Shown: piece by piece, positions 52,334 through 62,348 of the stretch | Position numbering within the stretch: position 1 is the stretch's first letter | Layout: the number at the start of each line of letters is the position of its first letter | NCBI GenBank assembly: GCA_964036155.1 | Contig: OZ038423.1 | Location: 35,479,249-35,543,248 of the forward strand | DNA: 64,000 nt | Reading direction: 5' to 3' | Source of the DNA: Diploscapter coronatus | Lineage: Eukaryota > Nematoda > Chromadorea > Rhabditida > Rhabditidae | Translations under genes and position numbers: made by a program | Notes under the pieces: model-generated | Databases searched by the model: none | What the model was told of the DNA's origin: nothing | Seen by the model: the letters and a program-made list of their open reading frames with translations, nothing else

Positions 52334-52471
52334 ATCCTTGCGCAAAGGTTGTACCGTGTCCTATGAAGCCCTGCTGAGGAGCGGTTATTGCTGGTTGAAA
52401 ACTTTCACCAATTACCCTCGTTGAGTCCTGAAACACGGATTCCTCGAAATGTTTGCAAACCTCGAAGGAGG
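52334..52471 (+). ncRNA. U4 snRNA
   Basis: The 5' end ATCCTTGCGCAAAGG is complementary to the U6 stem-II segment (TGCGCAAGGAT). GCTGAGGAGCGGTTATTGCT, then GGTTGAAAACTTTCACCAAT, is the conserved U4/U6 stem I, 5' stem-loop and 15.5K region. U4 chaperones U6 in the tri-snRNP. The expected Sm site is weak: AAATGTTTGC rather than A-U5-G, followed by a short CCTC/GAGG hairpin. The copy may be divergent or impaired. Confidence 0.8.
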
Positions 52472-53481
52472 TAATAGAGACATGAAATAAAAATTAGAAG
52501 ACAATGAAAGGCATCCAGGTAGAACATGAACGCGAAATGCAGAAAAGCAAATGAAAATCAGAATTTCGTCCAGCTCTGCTAGACAGGGCTTAAGTCAGAT
52601 CCCAGATCGTTCGAGTCTATCCCCCTTAAGCAAAAATATTCCGCTAAAATGTTGTTTCGGATCATTATTGTGTTAATTTTCTATGGATATAATTCGCTTT
52701 GCAAATCCCTTCCTCTACTCTACTATTTTATAACTTTCCTTTATGACAGAAAGTCTGTTTTTAATTCATTCAAATTCGATATGCAATAAACACGTTTATA
52801 CTTATACACTGACACTATCTGAAATCTTATTTACATTCGTCACTGATCCTAAGATTCTAATCTATGATAATTCTGAAAGATTTGGCAGACGTAATGTGCA
52901 ACGAATATGACTAGAGAACGCAAATGCCTTCTTGAAACTTGACGTTGGTGGGATTTTTAGTTTGTAGAAATATTGGCTGGCCCTTCAAATGCCCTAATCA
53001 AAAAGAGAAGTTCAATTTGTGTTAATCCAAACCCTTAATTAGCTCGATAATTACTCTAGAAAATATAGCTATTTTCGTAATTGAAATTGGGATTTTGATT
53101 CGATTCGAAGATTGGTCATTTCTCTTACAAAAAATTATCGAATTTTTCATATTCAAGTCAGAATATTTGCGTTCTCTAAATATGATAAGAGAATTCGAAA
53201 GAATGACTGGCCGACTGTTGAATAGGCTACTCTCTAAGGAAAGGCTACATTTAGTTCGTTTAGTGTTCGGGTGTTTGAAATACAAGATATGAAGATATCT
53301 AGAATCGCCATTATACAGAGATAAAAAGATAAGGTGAAATTTAAGAAATTAAAGTCGAAGAAAATAAATCCGAATTCACTAGGATGATTGACTCGACATA
53401 CCATGAATTTATAAAATTATCATAGAAAGTTAGGCAATTCCTCTACTCTCTATTTCGAGATTTCGAAGTTTTGATCTGATA
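52472..53481. other. Intergenic region
   Basis: AT-rich; no supportable gene or RNA. Confidence 0.4.
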
Positions 53482-53943
53482 ATTCGACATTTTGACGACT
53501 CGACTTATCGATGTCTTGAACGAAATAACGAATAGCAAAGTAATAATATAATGATGAAATCCCAATTCCTGACTGATTTTGTCGGAGTTTAGGTTTCTTT
53601 TATTCATTTTTATTGATAATTCTATATTTTGACTTTACATTTTTACGATTTTTATGGCTCTCCATTGGAAAGCGTTCCAAAATTCCTTTAACAACCGTGG
53701 AGGTCGTTCCTCGAATTTACCTCAAAGATCTCTATCGAGATAACTTCTCGGGCTCACCCCCAATATACTTTCCCTCCCTGCGCTAAATCGCAGTAGGCGA
53801 GGCATCTTTCTCTCCCTCCATTTCCTCGTGCTCCCACTTTCATTCGACTAGTTAGAAGTCCACTTTCCAACTTCGTCTAGAATCATCCCAGGCTAGAATT
53901 TAACTCAGGTATGGGAATTCTATCGAGTCTGGGACTGTATCGT

Positions 53944-54030
53944 CCTCAAGAGTTTTTTGAGCAAGGTAGTACTTGCGTCGACCTCATTTTGGTCGCAATG
54001 GAATTTTGAAACACCTCTCAAAGTGAGAGG
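53944..54030 (+). ncRNA. Candidate Sm-class small RNA (SL/SmY-like), copy 1
   Basis: It reads as CTCAA/TTGAG hairpin, GCAAG-GTAGTA-CTTGC hairpin, CGACC/GGTCG hairpin, an Sm-like GGAATTTTGAA, then a terminal CTCTC-AAAGT-GAGAG hairpin. Hairpins before an Sm site and one after is the layout of nematode SL and related Sm RNAs. The second copy (60114-60210) keeps the stems through wobble changes and has a better Sm site (GAATTTTGGA). A GAGCAAG|GTAGTA junction resembles a spliced-leader donor, but no leader beginning GG is obvious. The class is unassigned. Confidence 0.45.
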
Positions 54031-54390
54031 CCATAAAAAACTATCAATATTTAGAAAATTAGTAAAATGAAGATAACGAAATTCCGTATTTTTGAAACCT
54101 CTGAACCATCGAATATTTGGAATCCTGTCAAAGCACACTCGTGATCTCTTGATCTGGTGATATTTCTGACTAGTTGACTAGGAACATTTTGAACATTCCT
54201 AGATTTTTAGCTCTAATACAGTAATACTGAATGTTGAGATGTAAAAGAGTAAAAATTGAAGCTATTTCATCATTGCAATTTCCCAAATTTGAACAGAAGA
54301 ACTGATATAATATGATGACCCATCTGTGATTTGGAAATGAATTACTTTTCAGATTTTAGTGTTTTATGTCTTTACTTCTTTATCTTTATT

Positions 54391-54503
54391 CCCCTTTCGC
54401 AAGGGGATTCCAAAAATCATAAGGCTCATATTTATCTTCCTGCACGGAAATCTTTAGTAAAAGGCGAAAGATTTTCTCGGACAATTGCAGAAAGACGAGA
54501 GTG
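54391..54503 (-). ncRNA. U5 snRNA, copy 1
   Basis: The minus strand reads ACTCTCGTCTTTCTGCA..., then the invariant loop region CTTTCGCCTTTTACTAAAGA with TTTCCGTGCAGG, an Sm site GATTTTTGGA and a terminal hairpin CCCCTTGCGAAAGGGG. U5 loop I aligns exons in the spliceosome. All expected elements are intact. Confidence 0.9.
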
Positions 54504-55006
54504 AAGTGTCCACCTTTTGATGGATATTACTCCAGGTCGCTTGGACATCACAGCCTATAATTCTAATGTCCTTTTATAGCATTAGACAGTGATTGAGCTA
54601 AAGAGGAGACATTGCAAGTGAGATAACATGGATTAAAAATAAAGAAACCTGTTAATCGATATATCATGCATTCCTTGAGGAAATGAAAAATCAATGTTGA
54701 AAATTTGGCATATTGACTAGAAAGAAGGCTAGCATTTTATTTTGTGTTTTGTGCCTAGATTTAGAAAAATTATTTATTTATGAACTAGGTTTATCACAAA
54801 CATATTTTATGGGATAATATTTTTAAAGATCATTTATTGAGGTTAGAAATTTGACATTTATTATGCAATTGCAGCTATATTTCGATTCGATGATGGATGA
54901 ATCTGATTATTACGATTATTGCGGCTGACCATGAGCGTCAAAGGTCTCGGTCTATTGCTCCTTCTGAAATTCATGTCAGCTGAATTGAGAACTACGCAAT
55001 TAGCAT

Positions 55007-56908
55007 CTAGAAATTTTTTATTTTTAATATTGTAATTTCATACATTTTCGAGAAATATTGTCTAATGGCTTGGCGTCGTTTCGGACTGGCAACTATAAAC
55101 GAAAGTGGCATAGTTATGCACGACAAGCATGCGTCAAATAGTCGTGAATTTATGAAAGCATCTATAGTATTTAGGTTCAAAATATCAATCACGTTTGATA
55201 CTTCAGATTTTGTTTCATTTTGAACACGCTTTAAATTGTTACTGCAATATAAATATAATGATACTGAGAAGCTGATCGTTAATGTCTAAATTAATTTTTA
55301 GTTACTTTTGTATATGAAATAATAATAGTATTTCAAATGTCGTAAATCAAATCACTCAATAGAAAAATGAATTTAGTTGTACTGGCAGTAACCCCTATCC
55401 ACAAAATGGGTGTATGCCACTGCGCACCAAAGATTTTAGTGCACAGTGACTGTTCCCTGTTTATTATCTTCGGATTAAAGCGTTCCTTAAATCTTTTTCT
55501 CGCTGATTTCAATCTCAATACCATTTCTTCGACAATGTTATAACCACGATGAATTAGAATTGAACTGATATTTGTAAAAAGCCCAATTAAAAGTTAAGCC
55601 TTAAAGGGTATCCCGGATCAGATTTTGCATCCTGTCCCTGTGATGTCCGAGTTTAGCAGCCAAAGAGGCCAAATAAATCAAATGTTAATTTGCTTACATA
55701 CTGCACACATAAAGGTATCATGGTATATAATATCCTTCGATTATCAGATTTATATTTCGAACTTGACGATAATCTTGTCAAAGCGCGAAACTTGAAATAT
55801 AGAGCAAAGTAGAGAAGCGAGGCAATGAGAGCCAGAATATCCACAGATGAGGATGATACCTAAATATGTTGAATTATTATGCGATTTCTAATGCATCAAA
55901 AATGAAAAATAAAATAGAATGAAGTAACGTAAGAAAGGGTTATCACGGTGTCGAATAAAATTACTGGATAATCCTCATTCTGTGTCGACATCAAAAATTT
56001 TTAAATCTGTACTCTGCACTGATTGAATTTAGCTGAATTGTTGAAAACACAGATACACGTGGAAAACATGAAATTGTGCTAAATTTCAGCCAAATCTGAA
56101 GAAGTGCAAGCGACTTTTCTAAACATTGACACAGGGATAGAGGATAGGTGACTCGAAACTTTTGTCTCTTATTGTATCATAACTAGAGGCTAGGTAGTTT
56201 TTTTTTCGAGAAACCAATGACGCCATCATTTCAGATGCTTTTATTAACCTAATTGGTGTTTTGATTTCATGAAATTATCTTAGTAATTAATGATGATTGA
56301 AAAGTCGAAAAACTACATGCGTTTTTTCTCTTCCTTGAAAGAAGTAGACTTGACCTCTCTAATCATAACACTTTACGCATGGTTAAAGTATTGAAAACGT
56401 GATGTCTTCAACTTACCAGTAGAATTAGTCCATATTCTTCTTTTTTATAGAAAAATATAAACACGATTATAATAAAATTCACTAGATTTAGAATTATCGC
56501 AAACGACATAATGCAACGAATGATCCTTTTCAAATTATTCCTGCAATTTTCATTGTATTGATAGTGCAAATGGTTTTTCACTTATTTGGTAAGCAGATTT
56601 GTTAGGCGTGGTAGTTCATATGTGAGCACAAGTCGTTGGATAATAAGGCAGATGCTAAGCAATGGTACGGCTGAACTCACTATCGGAATCAAGAATAAGA
56701 GGCAAATGAAGAAATAACAAGTCCATATGATAACTTGCACTTTAAGATATGACTTTAGCAACTTGAGAACCTGTAATTGATGAAATGGTTTTTTTTTTGT
56801 ATATATGGCGCTATGATGAAATGAGAAAATGGTAGTATGACATCTCAAATCGAGAGTATTTATGAAATGGTGTAGGAAATAGTCGAACTTCAAACATTTC
56901 CAATTCAA
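55007..56908 (-). pseudogene. Nematode 7TM chemoreceptor-like gene, probably broken
   Basis: Several hydrophobic exon-like stretches on the minus strand: 56582-~56770 (VIIWTCYFFICLLFLIPIVS), ~56405-56545 (IMSFAIILNLVNFIIIVFIF), ~55653-55870 (VDILALIASLLYFALYFKFR) and a C-terminal 55007-~55180 (FDACLSCITMPLSFIVASPK, RRQAIRQYF). Membrane-segment order and the terminal P.SF...P..R signature fit nematode chemosensory 7TM receptors (str/srh/srx-like superfamilies). The 56582 exon ends at an in-frame TAA with no usable donor, so the gene is probably inactivated. Family assignment is not possible by eye. Confidence 0.45.
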
Positions 56909-57007
56909 GAACTCATTTCGTCATTTGCGAACTTCTTACCAAAAAGATATCTATATCATTAGGATTGTTCTCATATAAGTCTAAATTACTTTTCTAAAAA
57001 TTAATGT

Positions 57008-57120
57008 ACAGTGGCAGTCAAAAGTTTGGAACAATTGTGATTATGAATGTAGCCTGCTAGGACCACTAATTGTAGATCAATTCGAGTGGAAATTGGCAAG
57101 AATTCTCAATACAGTGTAAC
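57008..57120. mobile_element. Tc1-like terminal repeat remnant
   Basis: TACAGTGGCAGTCAAAAGTT (57008 on) followed by TGGAACAATTGTG is a typical Tc1/mariner-type terminus, and ACAGTG recurs near 57110. Only one clear end remains; there is no transposase. Confidence 0.45.
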
Positions 57121-57663
57121 GGGATCGAACTGTGATTACAATCAATGTTTCTATCCCTAATTCTCTCATCTCTAACTTTGCATGCTCCTCCCCTTGCCAT
57201 GACAGTCTTTTCCCAGTTTTACCTAGAGGGTTCTTTCAGTCCACCTCTAGACAGAGTTCAGGCCCTGTCCATCCTATTGTATTCCACCTAATTTTCGTTT
57301 TATCTAATTGTTTAGTCGGCCAGCATGAATAAATAAAAGTAGAAAATACAAACTACTGCTTCATCTTTCATACATTAAAAGTCATGAGTTAATCCTAGCA
57401 TTTGCATGTGAATGAATTGTACCATTTCTTCTATTTCCTCTCAGAACAACACCTAACTGCAAGCTTGTTTTCTCCTGTTCCCCTCCCACTACACTATTGG
57501 ATTCACATATTCTCCTATGCTGAATATTGAACATGGACTATCTCCTAAAATCTCAATCATACTAGGAGAATTAATACAATGTTCGGAAGTCAAGGTATTT
57601 CTATACCCCAATGAATGAAAAAGTTACAACAGAGAAGAATATGTGTGCGAAGTTTCATTCTAA

Positions 57664-58085
57664 TTAATCTGCAATTATGAGACACGCCAGTCTGCATTCA
57701 TAACGATAATTTTTCAAAACTTCGATCGTCACTGTAAGGATAAATTTTAACGAGCGCGAATTACCACGCAAATGTGACACGAGTACGGGCATAAAAAGTA
57801 TGACAAATATTAATAATAAGAATGTAGCTAATAAAACCATAAGGTAATCTGCCAATCGTCTCATTTGATAATATATTGGGTAATAAGGTGCCTATAATCA
57901 ATAATTTTATAATATTCGCCAAATAAGTCAAATTACATCCTTTAATTCCAATAATTCGCTGTCGGAAATTCTTAACAGTAGATTAGGTATAATAATTGGA
58001 AAAATAAGTATAATGGGAGAAATAATCAACCCCAAGGATAGATTTCCAGTTTTTTTAATGAATTCAATAATATTTAACACTGAAA
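57664..58085 (-). pseudogene. 7TM chemoreceptor fragment
   Basis: Minus-strand hydrophobic pieces NLSLGLIISPIILIFPIIIP (about 57960-58085) and DYLMVLLATFLLLIFVILFM (57664-57864) resemble paired transmembrane segments of the neighbouring receptor-like remnant. No complete exon chain was found. Probably a diverged tandem copy. Confidence 0.4.
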
Positions 58086-58435
58086 AATCGTATTTTAATT
58101 AAGACCCTACAAAATTTTCCATATGATATTATTATGGAGAGATTTTTTATCCCTTAAATTAATATATCTTACCGTTATTAATATATTCTTTCAACCCCAT
58201 AGGTAAAATTAGTGAAAAATTAGACAATTTTATAAGTACCAATAGAGTCAAAATTTATCGCGCGGTCTTGATACATTCTAGAAAGAATTCAAATTATATA
58301 CTTCAATCGACAGGTGAATTAGAATGACATTAGAAACAAAATCAATTTATTCCATTTCCTTCGTCTTGATACAAATATCATCGACTTTAGAATTCCATTA
58401 ATATTTAACGAAAAGATATATTTTATTATTATGGA

Positions 58436-58500
58436 GTCTGAGGAGGTAGATACTGTATACTCTTTGTTCCTAACTCTTGCTCTCCACTATGTGAGAAGCG
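58436..58500. mobile_element. MITE family M1, copy 3 (one end)
   Basis: GAGGAGGTAGATACTGTATA matches the left end of the copy at 51993; the right end is missing. Confidence 0.55.
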
Positions 58501-60113
58501 AATGTTTTCCAGAAATGAGTATTCACCTGACTTTTTATCTAATATTGTCATCATTAAACATCAAATATATGTTACTTGATAATAAGTTTTCAGAAAAAAA
58601 ACTGAAGATAACAATAATTTTACCCTTTATCAATAAAACGTAATAAGTGAAAAGTATGATTTGATTTTCAATTAATATGCAGCTATTTGGTAGTCATTTG
58701 AAATCTTCACTAAAGAGGAGTTAATAATTTTTATTGTGTTTTGTGTTTAGATTTACAGACAAGTTATTTATTATTTATGAAAAGCAGTATTTTTCACAGA
58801 ATATCATATGAGCTGATATTTTATATTCTAAATACCATTTACACAGGTGCAGAGACGTAAAACAGGGAAATTCACGTTAAAAATAACTTTACTAGCAAAT
58901 GAAATTGATATTTTAAATAGACTAATATACGAAAAATGTCATTGCACTTCGAGGATACTATTTTGACGCGATGTTGGTAGATTTTGATTATTGTTTCTTA
59001 TCGTAATTAGTTTGTTGTTTCTTCTGAAATAAAGTAAAAACTACAGTAATTAATCCGGCTAAATTGAAAAATTGAAGTTTGATTATTAAATGTTGTTGGT
59101 TACAGAGTCTAATCACGAGAATAGCAGAGCATATTTATCTTCAATGTTTGAAAACAAAAGGTAGCTAGCTTATCGCTTCCAACTAATTAACCAGATAATT
59201 GGCCAATTAACTCCTTAATGCTTGCTGTTCATTTTTCGATCGTAAATTTCGTATTTTTCCATGCAAACTTGACAATTTTCATGAAAACGTCTGATCAGCG
59301 ACTGTCTGTCCATCAACTTGCAATTCTAGTGACTTGATGACGACGACAACATCTGCATCTTGGAGGAATCGACAATTGACTCGATGAAAATGGGCCCTGA
59401 TTTAAGAGAAAAAATCGCTAGAAAAACAAGAAAAATGAACAGCAAACATTAAAGAGAGTTAATTGGCCAACTAGAGAGATAGTTAGGATATAATTATAAA
59501 GATTTCTCGCGAAAATGTCAAGAAAAATCGAAAAAAGAATTGCGAAACTCGTTTGAAAATGGGGGAATGACGCAATTCACAGGGCAGGAAAAGTGGGCGG
59601 AGCCTGAGCAAGCGAAGTTGCAAAATGTATGCAGTATTCACTTACTCAGAATAAACTATAATTTGACATTTTGACGATTCGACTTATCGATGTCTTGAAC
59701 GAAATAACGAATAGCAAAGTAATAATATAATGATGAAATCCCAATTCCTGACTGATTTTGTCGGTTTTAGGTTTATTTTATTCATTTTTATTGATAATTC
59801 TATTATTTCGACCTTACAATTTTTATGGCTCTCCATTGGAAAGCGTTCCAAAATTTCTTTAACAACCATGAAGGTTATTCATTTAAATTTTACCTCAAAG
59901 ATCTCGTATTGAGATAGTTTCTCAGGCTCACCCCCAACATACTTTCCCTCCCTGCGCTAAATCGCAGTAGGCGAGGCATCTTTCTCTCCCTCCACTTTCT
60001 CGTGCTCCCACTTTCATTCGACTAGTTAGAAGTCCACTTTCTAATTTCGCCTAAATCATCTCAGGCTAGAATTTAGCTCAGGAATGGGAATTCTATCGAG
60101 TTTGGGGCTGTAA

Positions 60114-60210
60114 CGTCCTCAAAAGTTTTTTGAGCGAGGTAATACTTGCGTCGACCTTATTCGGTTGCAGCTGAATTTTGGATCACCTCTCAAAGTGAGA
60201 GGCCATAAAA
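60114..60210 (+). ncRNA. Candidate Sm-class small RNA (SL/SmY-like), copy 2
   Basis: Same hairpin order as 53944-54030. GCGAG-GTAATA-CTTGC and CGACC/GGTTG keep pairing despite base changes; the Sm-like GCTGAATTTTGGAT is close to the nematode AAUUUUGG consensus; the terminal CTCTC/GAGAG hairpin is unchanged. Confidence 0.45.
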
Positions 60211-60590
60211 TGGATTTCTATGGAAAATTATGAATAAAATAGATAAAAACTTGAAAACAACATTGATCAAATGGAAATAACGAAATTACTTATTTTTGAC
60301 ACTTCTGAACCATTGAATATTTGGAATCCTGTCAAAGCATACTCGTGATCTCTTGATCTGGTGATATTTCTAACTAGTTGACTAGGAACATTCTGAACAC
60401 TTCTAGATTTTTAGCTCTAATACTGCAATACTGAATGTTCAGATGTAAACAAGTAAACGAATTAAAGCTATTTCATCGTTTCAATCTCCCAAATTTAAAC
60501 AGATGAACTGATATAATACGATAATCTATCTGTAATTTGAAATGGATAACTTCAGATTTTAGTGTTTTATATCTATTTTTTATCTTTATT

Positions 60591-60703
60591 CCCCTTTTCC
60601 AAGGGGATTCCAAAAATCAAAAAGCTCATGTTTGTCTTCCTGCACGGAAATCTTTAGTAAAAGGCGAAAGATTTTCTCGGATAATTGCAGAAAGACGAGA
60701 GTG
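60591..60703 (-). ncRNA. U5 snRNA, copy 2
   Basis: The minus strand is identical to copy 1 through loop I (CGCCTTTTACTAAAGATTTC) and keeps the Sm site GATTTTTGGA. The terminal hairpin is CCCCTTGGAAAAGGGG. A few changes lie in single-stranded regions. It looks functional. Confidence 0.9.
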
Positions 60704-60860
60704 AAGTGTCCATCTTTGAGTGAATATTATTCCAGATCGCTTCGATATCTCGGCCTATATTTCTAACGTCCTTTTATGGCATTAGACAGTGATTGAGCTA
60801 AAGAGGAGACATTGCAAGTGAGATGACATGGATTAAAAATAGAGAAACCTGCTAATCGGT

Positions 60861-61493
60861 AATTACTCGAATATCTCTATTATCACGCTATCATGATCAA
60901 TAACGAGGGAAAACAGAGAAGTGAGAATGCTCTAGAACATCATGGAATTATTCAAAATCGTGCATAAAAGACGAGAAATGCATGAAATGTCTAATCTTCG
61001 AAACGAATTCAAAACCTGCTAGAGAGATCGATACGGTGGCACAATGCCCCGTCCACTTTGTGTATTTACATGCGCTGTCTTTGCCCGCGTTTATTTCTTT
61101 CTTCGTTGATGAATCTGATAGAGCGGGTCAAAATTAGAAGACAAGGATGCGAAGTTTGCGAGCTTCAGTCTCCTCAAACAGCCGGCTAATTCGCATACAG
61201 GAGTGACTGTTTCGGATGAAAAGTGGATTTCTTGGTTCCGAAAAGAATAAATCTTGAAGATCAGTCCCAGACATGAAATACTGAAATTCTCATCGGGATT
61301 CAGTTACATTTTAATCGAATAGGACATGTCTCTTCAAAAACGTGCAGCTCTGCGCCAACATTCCCATTTAGTGAAACCACAAGACAAATTCAAAGTGATT
61401 CAATGCCGGTTGAAACGAGTGAGTTTTTCTCCTGCAGTTGATTGATGTGCTTCATCCTTCTGGCTACTGTGCAGCGTCAAAGACTACACCGTC
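60861..61493. other. Intergenic region
   Basis: No exon recognised; includes the upstream flank of the 5S gene. Confidence 0.4.
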
Positions 61494-61612
61494 GCTTACG
61501 ACCACACCACGTTGAGCACACGCCATCCCGTCCGATCTGGCAAGTTAAGCAACGTCGGGCCTGGTTAGTACTTGGATCGGAGACGGCTTGGGAATCCCAG
61601 GTGTTGTAAGCT
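61494..61612 (+). rRNA. rrn5S: 5S ribosomal RNA
   Basis: 119 nt starting GCTTACGACCACACCACG and ending GGTGTTGTAAGCT, with the 5' and 3' ends paired. It contains the conserved CATCCCGTCCGATCTGGCAA, AGTTAAGCAACGTCGGGCCT and internal Pol III promoter (GGATCGGAGACGGC). A T-run follows (CTTTT) as terminator. It is a single copy here with no spliced-leader gene beside it, unlike the SL1/5S tandem arrays of Caenorhabditis. Confidence 0.97.
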
Positions 61613-62348
61613 TTTGCTGAACTTTCAGACATCTTTTTCGTTTGAAAAGTTTTCATCGATAAACGCGATCGGAATTAAAACGACTCTTTATGAGATTATT
61701 TCGAAACATTGATTTGATGTATCAAAAATTGGTCGTCGTTGCAAATTTTACCCTTTATTTAACGATAAATAAGAACCCCAAATTTATTTGCATACAAAAT
61801 CACTTAAAGACTTTATCTAGAGAGCGCAAGTGGTATTTCAAAGTAAGATCTGGTGGGATTTGAAGCTAACAGAATTATCGTCTATCCCTTCAGATATTCA
61901 AATCAAAAAGAAAAAATCGTTTGGTTCAGTCCAAGCCCAAAACGTATGGCTTTTGAGAAAAACAGATTCAAAGATTCGTTCACGAAAAACAACGTAATTT
62001 TTCAAATGCTAATATGAGTATTTGCGTTCTCTAGATATACAACTTACCCCATAATATTTCCTTAAAAATTTTGTATCTTTAATCTAAATTTTTTTAAAAA
62101 TAAAATTGCATTGTTGTTAGGAAATAATAATGTTATTTTGCACTATCGACTAATACCGCGTATTTTTTGCATTTATGGCAATGCCCCCTAGTTTTTATTA
62201 TCTAATACGTCATTTTATCTTTGTTTCCATTCAGATTGTGGATCGTGGAAAACGTTTCACAAATAGATTATTTATTGACCATAGTCAAATTGTGGAAATA
62301 GCATAAAGTTTCGATATTGTTTGATAAATGTTCAGCTATCCTGATTAT
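61613..62348. other. Intergenic region
   Basis: AT-rich; nothing supportable. Confidence 0.4.

Larger units (their letters stand above)
53482..54660. repeat. Direct duplication D1, copy 1 (carries U5 and Sm-type RNA candidate)
   Basis: 53482-54660 is repeated in the same orientation at 59661-60860 with scattered substitutions and small indels over the full length (about 85-90% by eye). The unit contains a U5 snRNA on the minus strand and an Sm-type hairpin RNA candidate on the plus strand. Similar AT-rich sequence just beyond the unit (for example 54735 and 58727, GTGTTTTGTG block) suggests that neighbouring chemoreceptor sequence duplicated too. Confidence 0.85.
59661..60860. repeat. Direct duplication D1, copy 2 (carries U5 and Sm-type RNA candidate)
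   Basis: Second copy of 53482-54660 in the same orientation. Both borders are sharp: TT(T/C)GACATTTTGACGA on the left and AGAAACCTG(T/C)TAATCG on the right. About 5.0 kb separates the copies. Confidence 0.85.

Noticed and set aside
53482..60860. Two long direct repeats as LTRs of a retrotransposon
   Set aside because: No gag-pol, no primer-binding or TG..CA ends; each repeat carries a U5 gene instead, so it is a segmental duplication.
61613..62000. SL1 spliced-leader gene next to 5S
   Set aside because: No sequence resembling the conserved 22-nt SL1 leader with a GT donor was found on either strand near the 5S gene.
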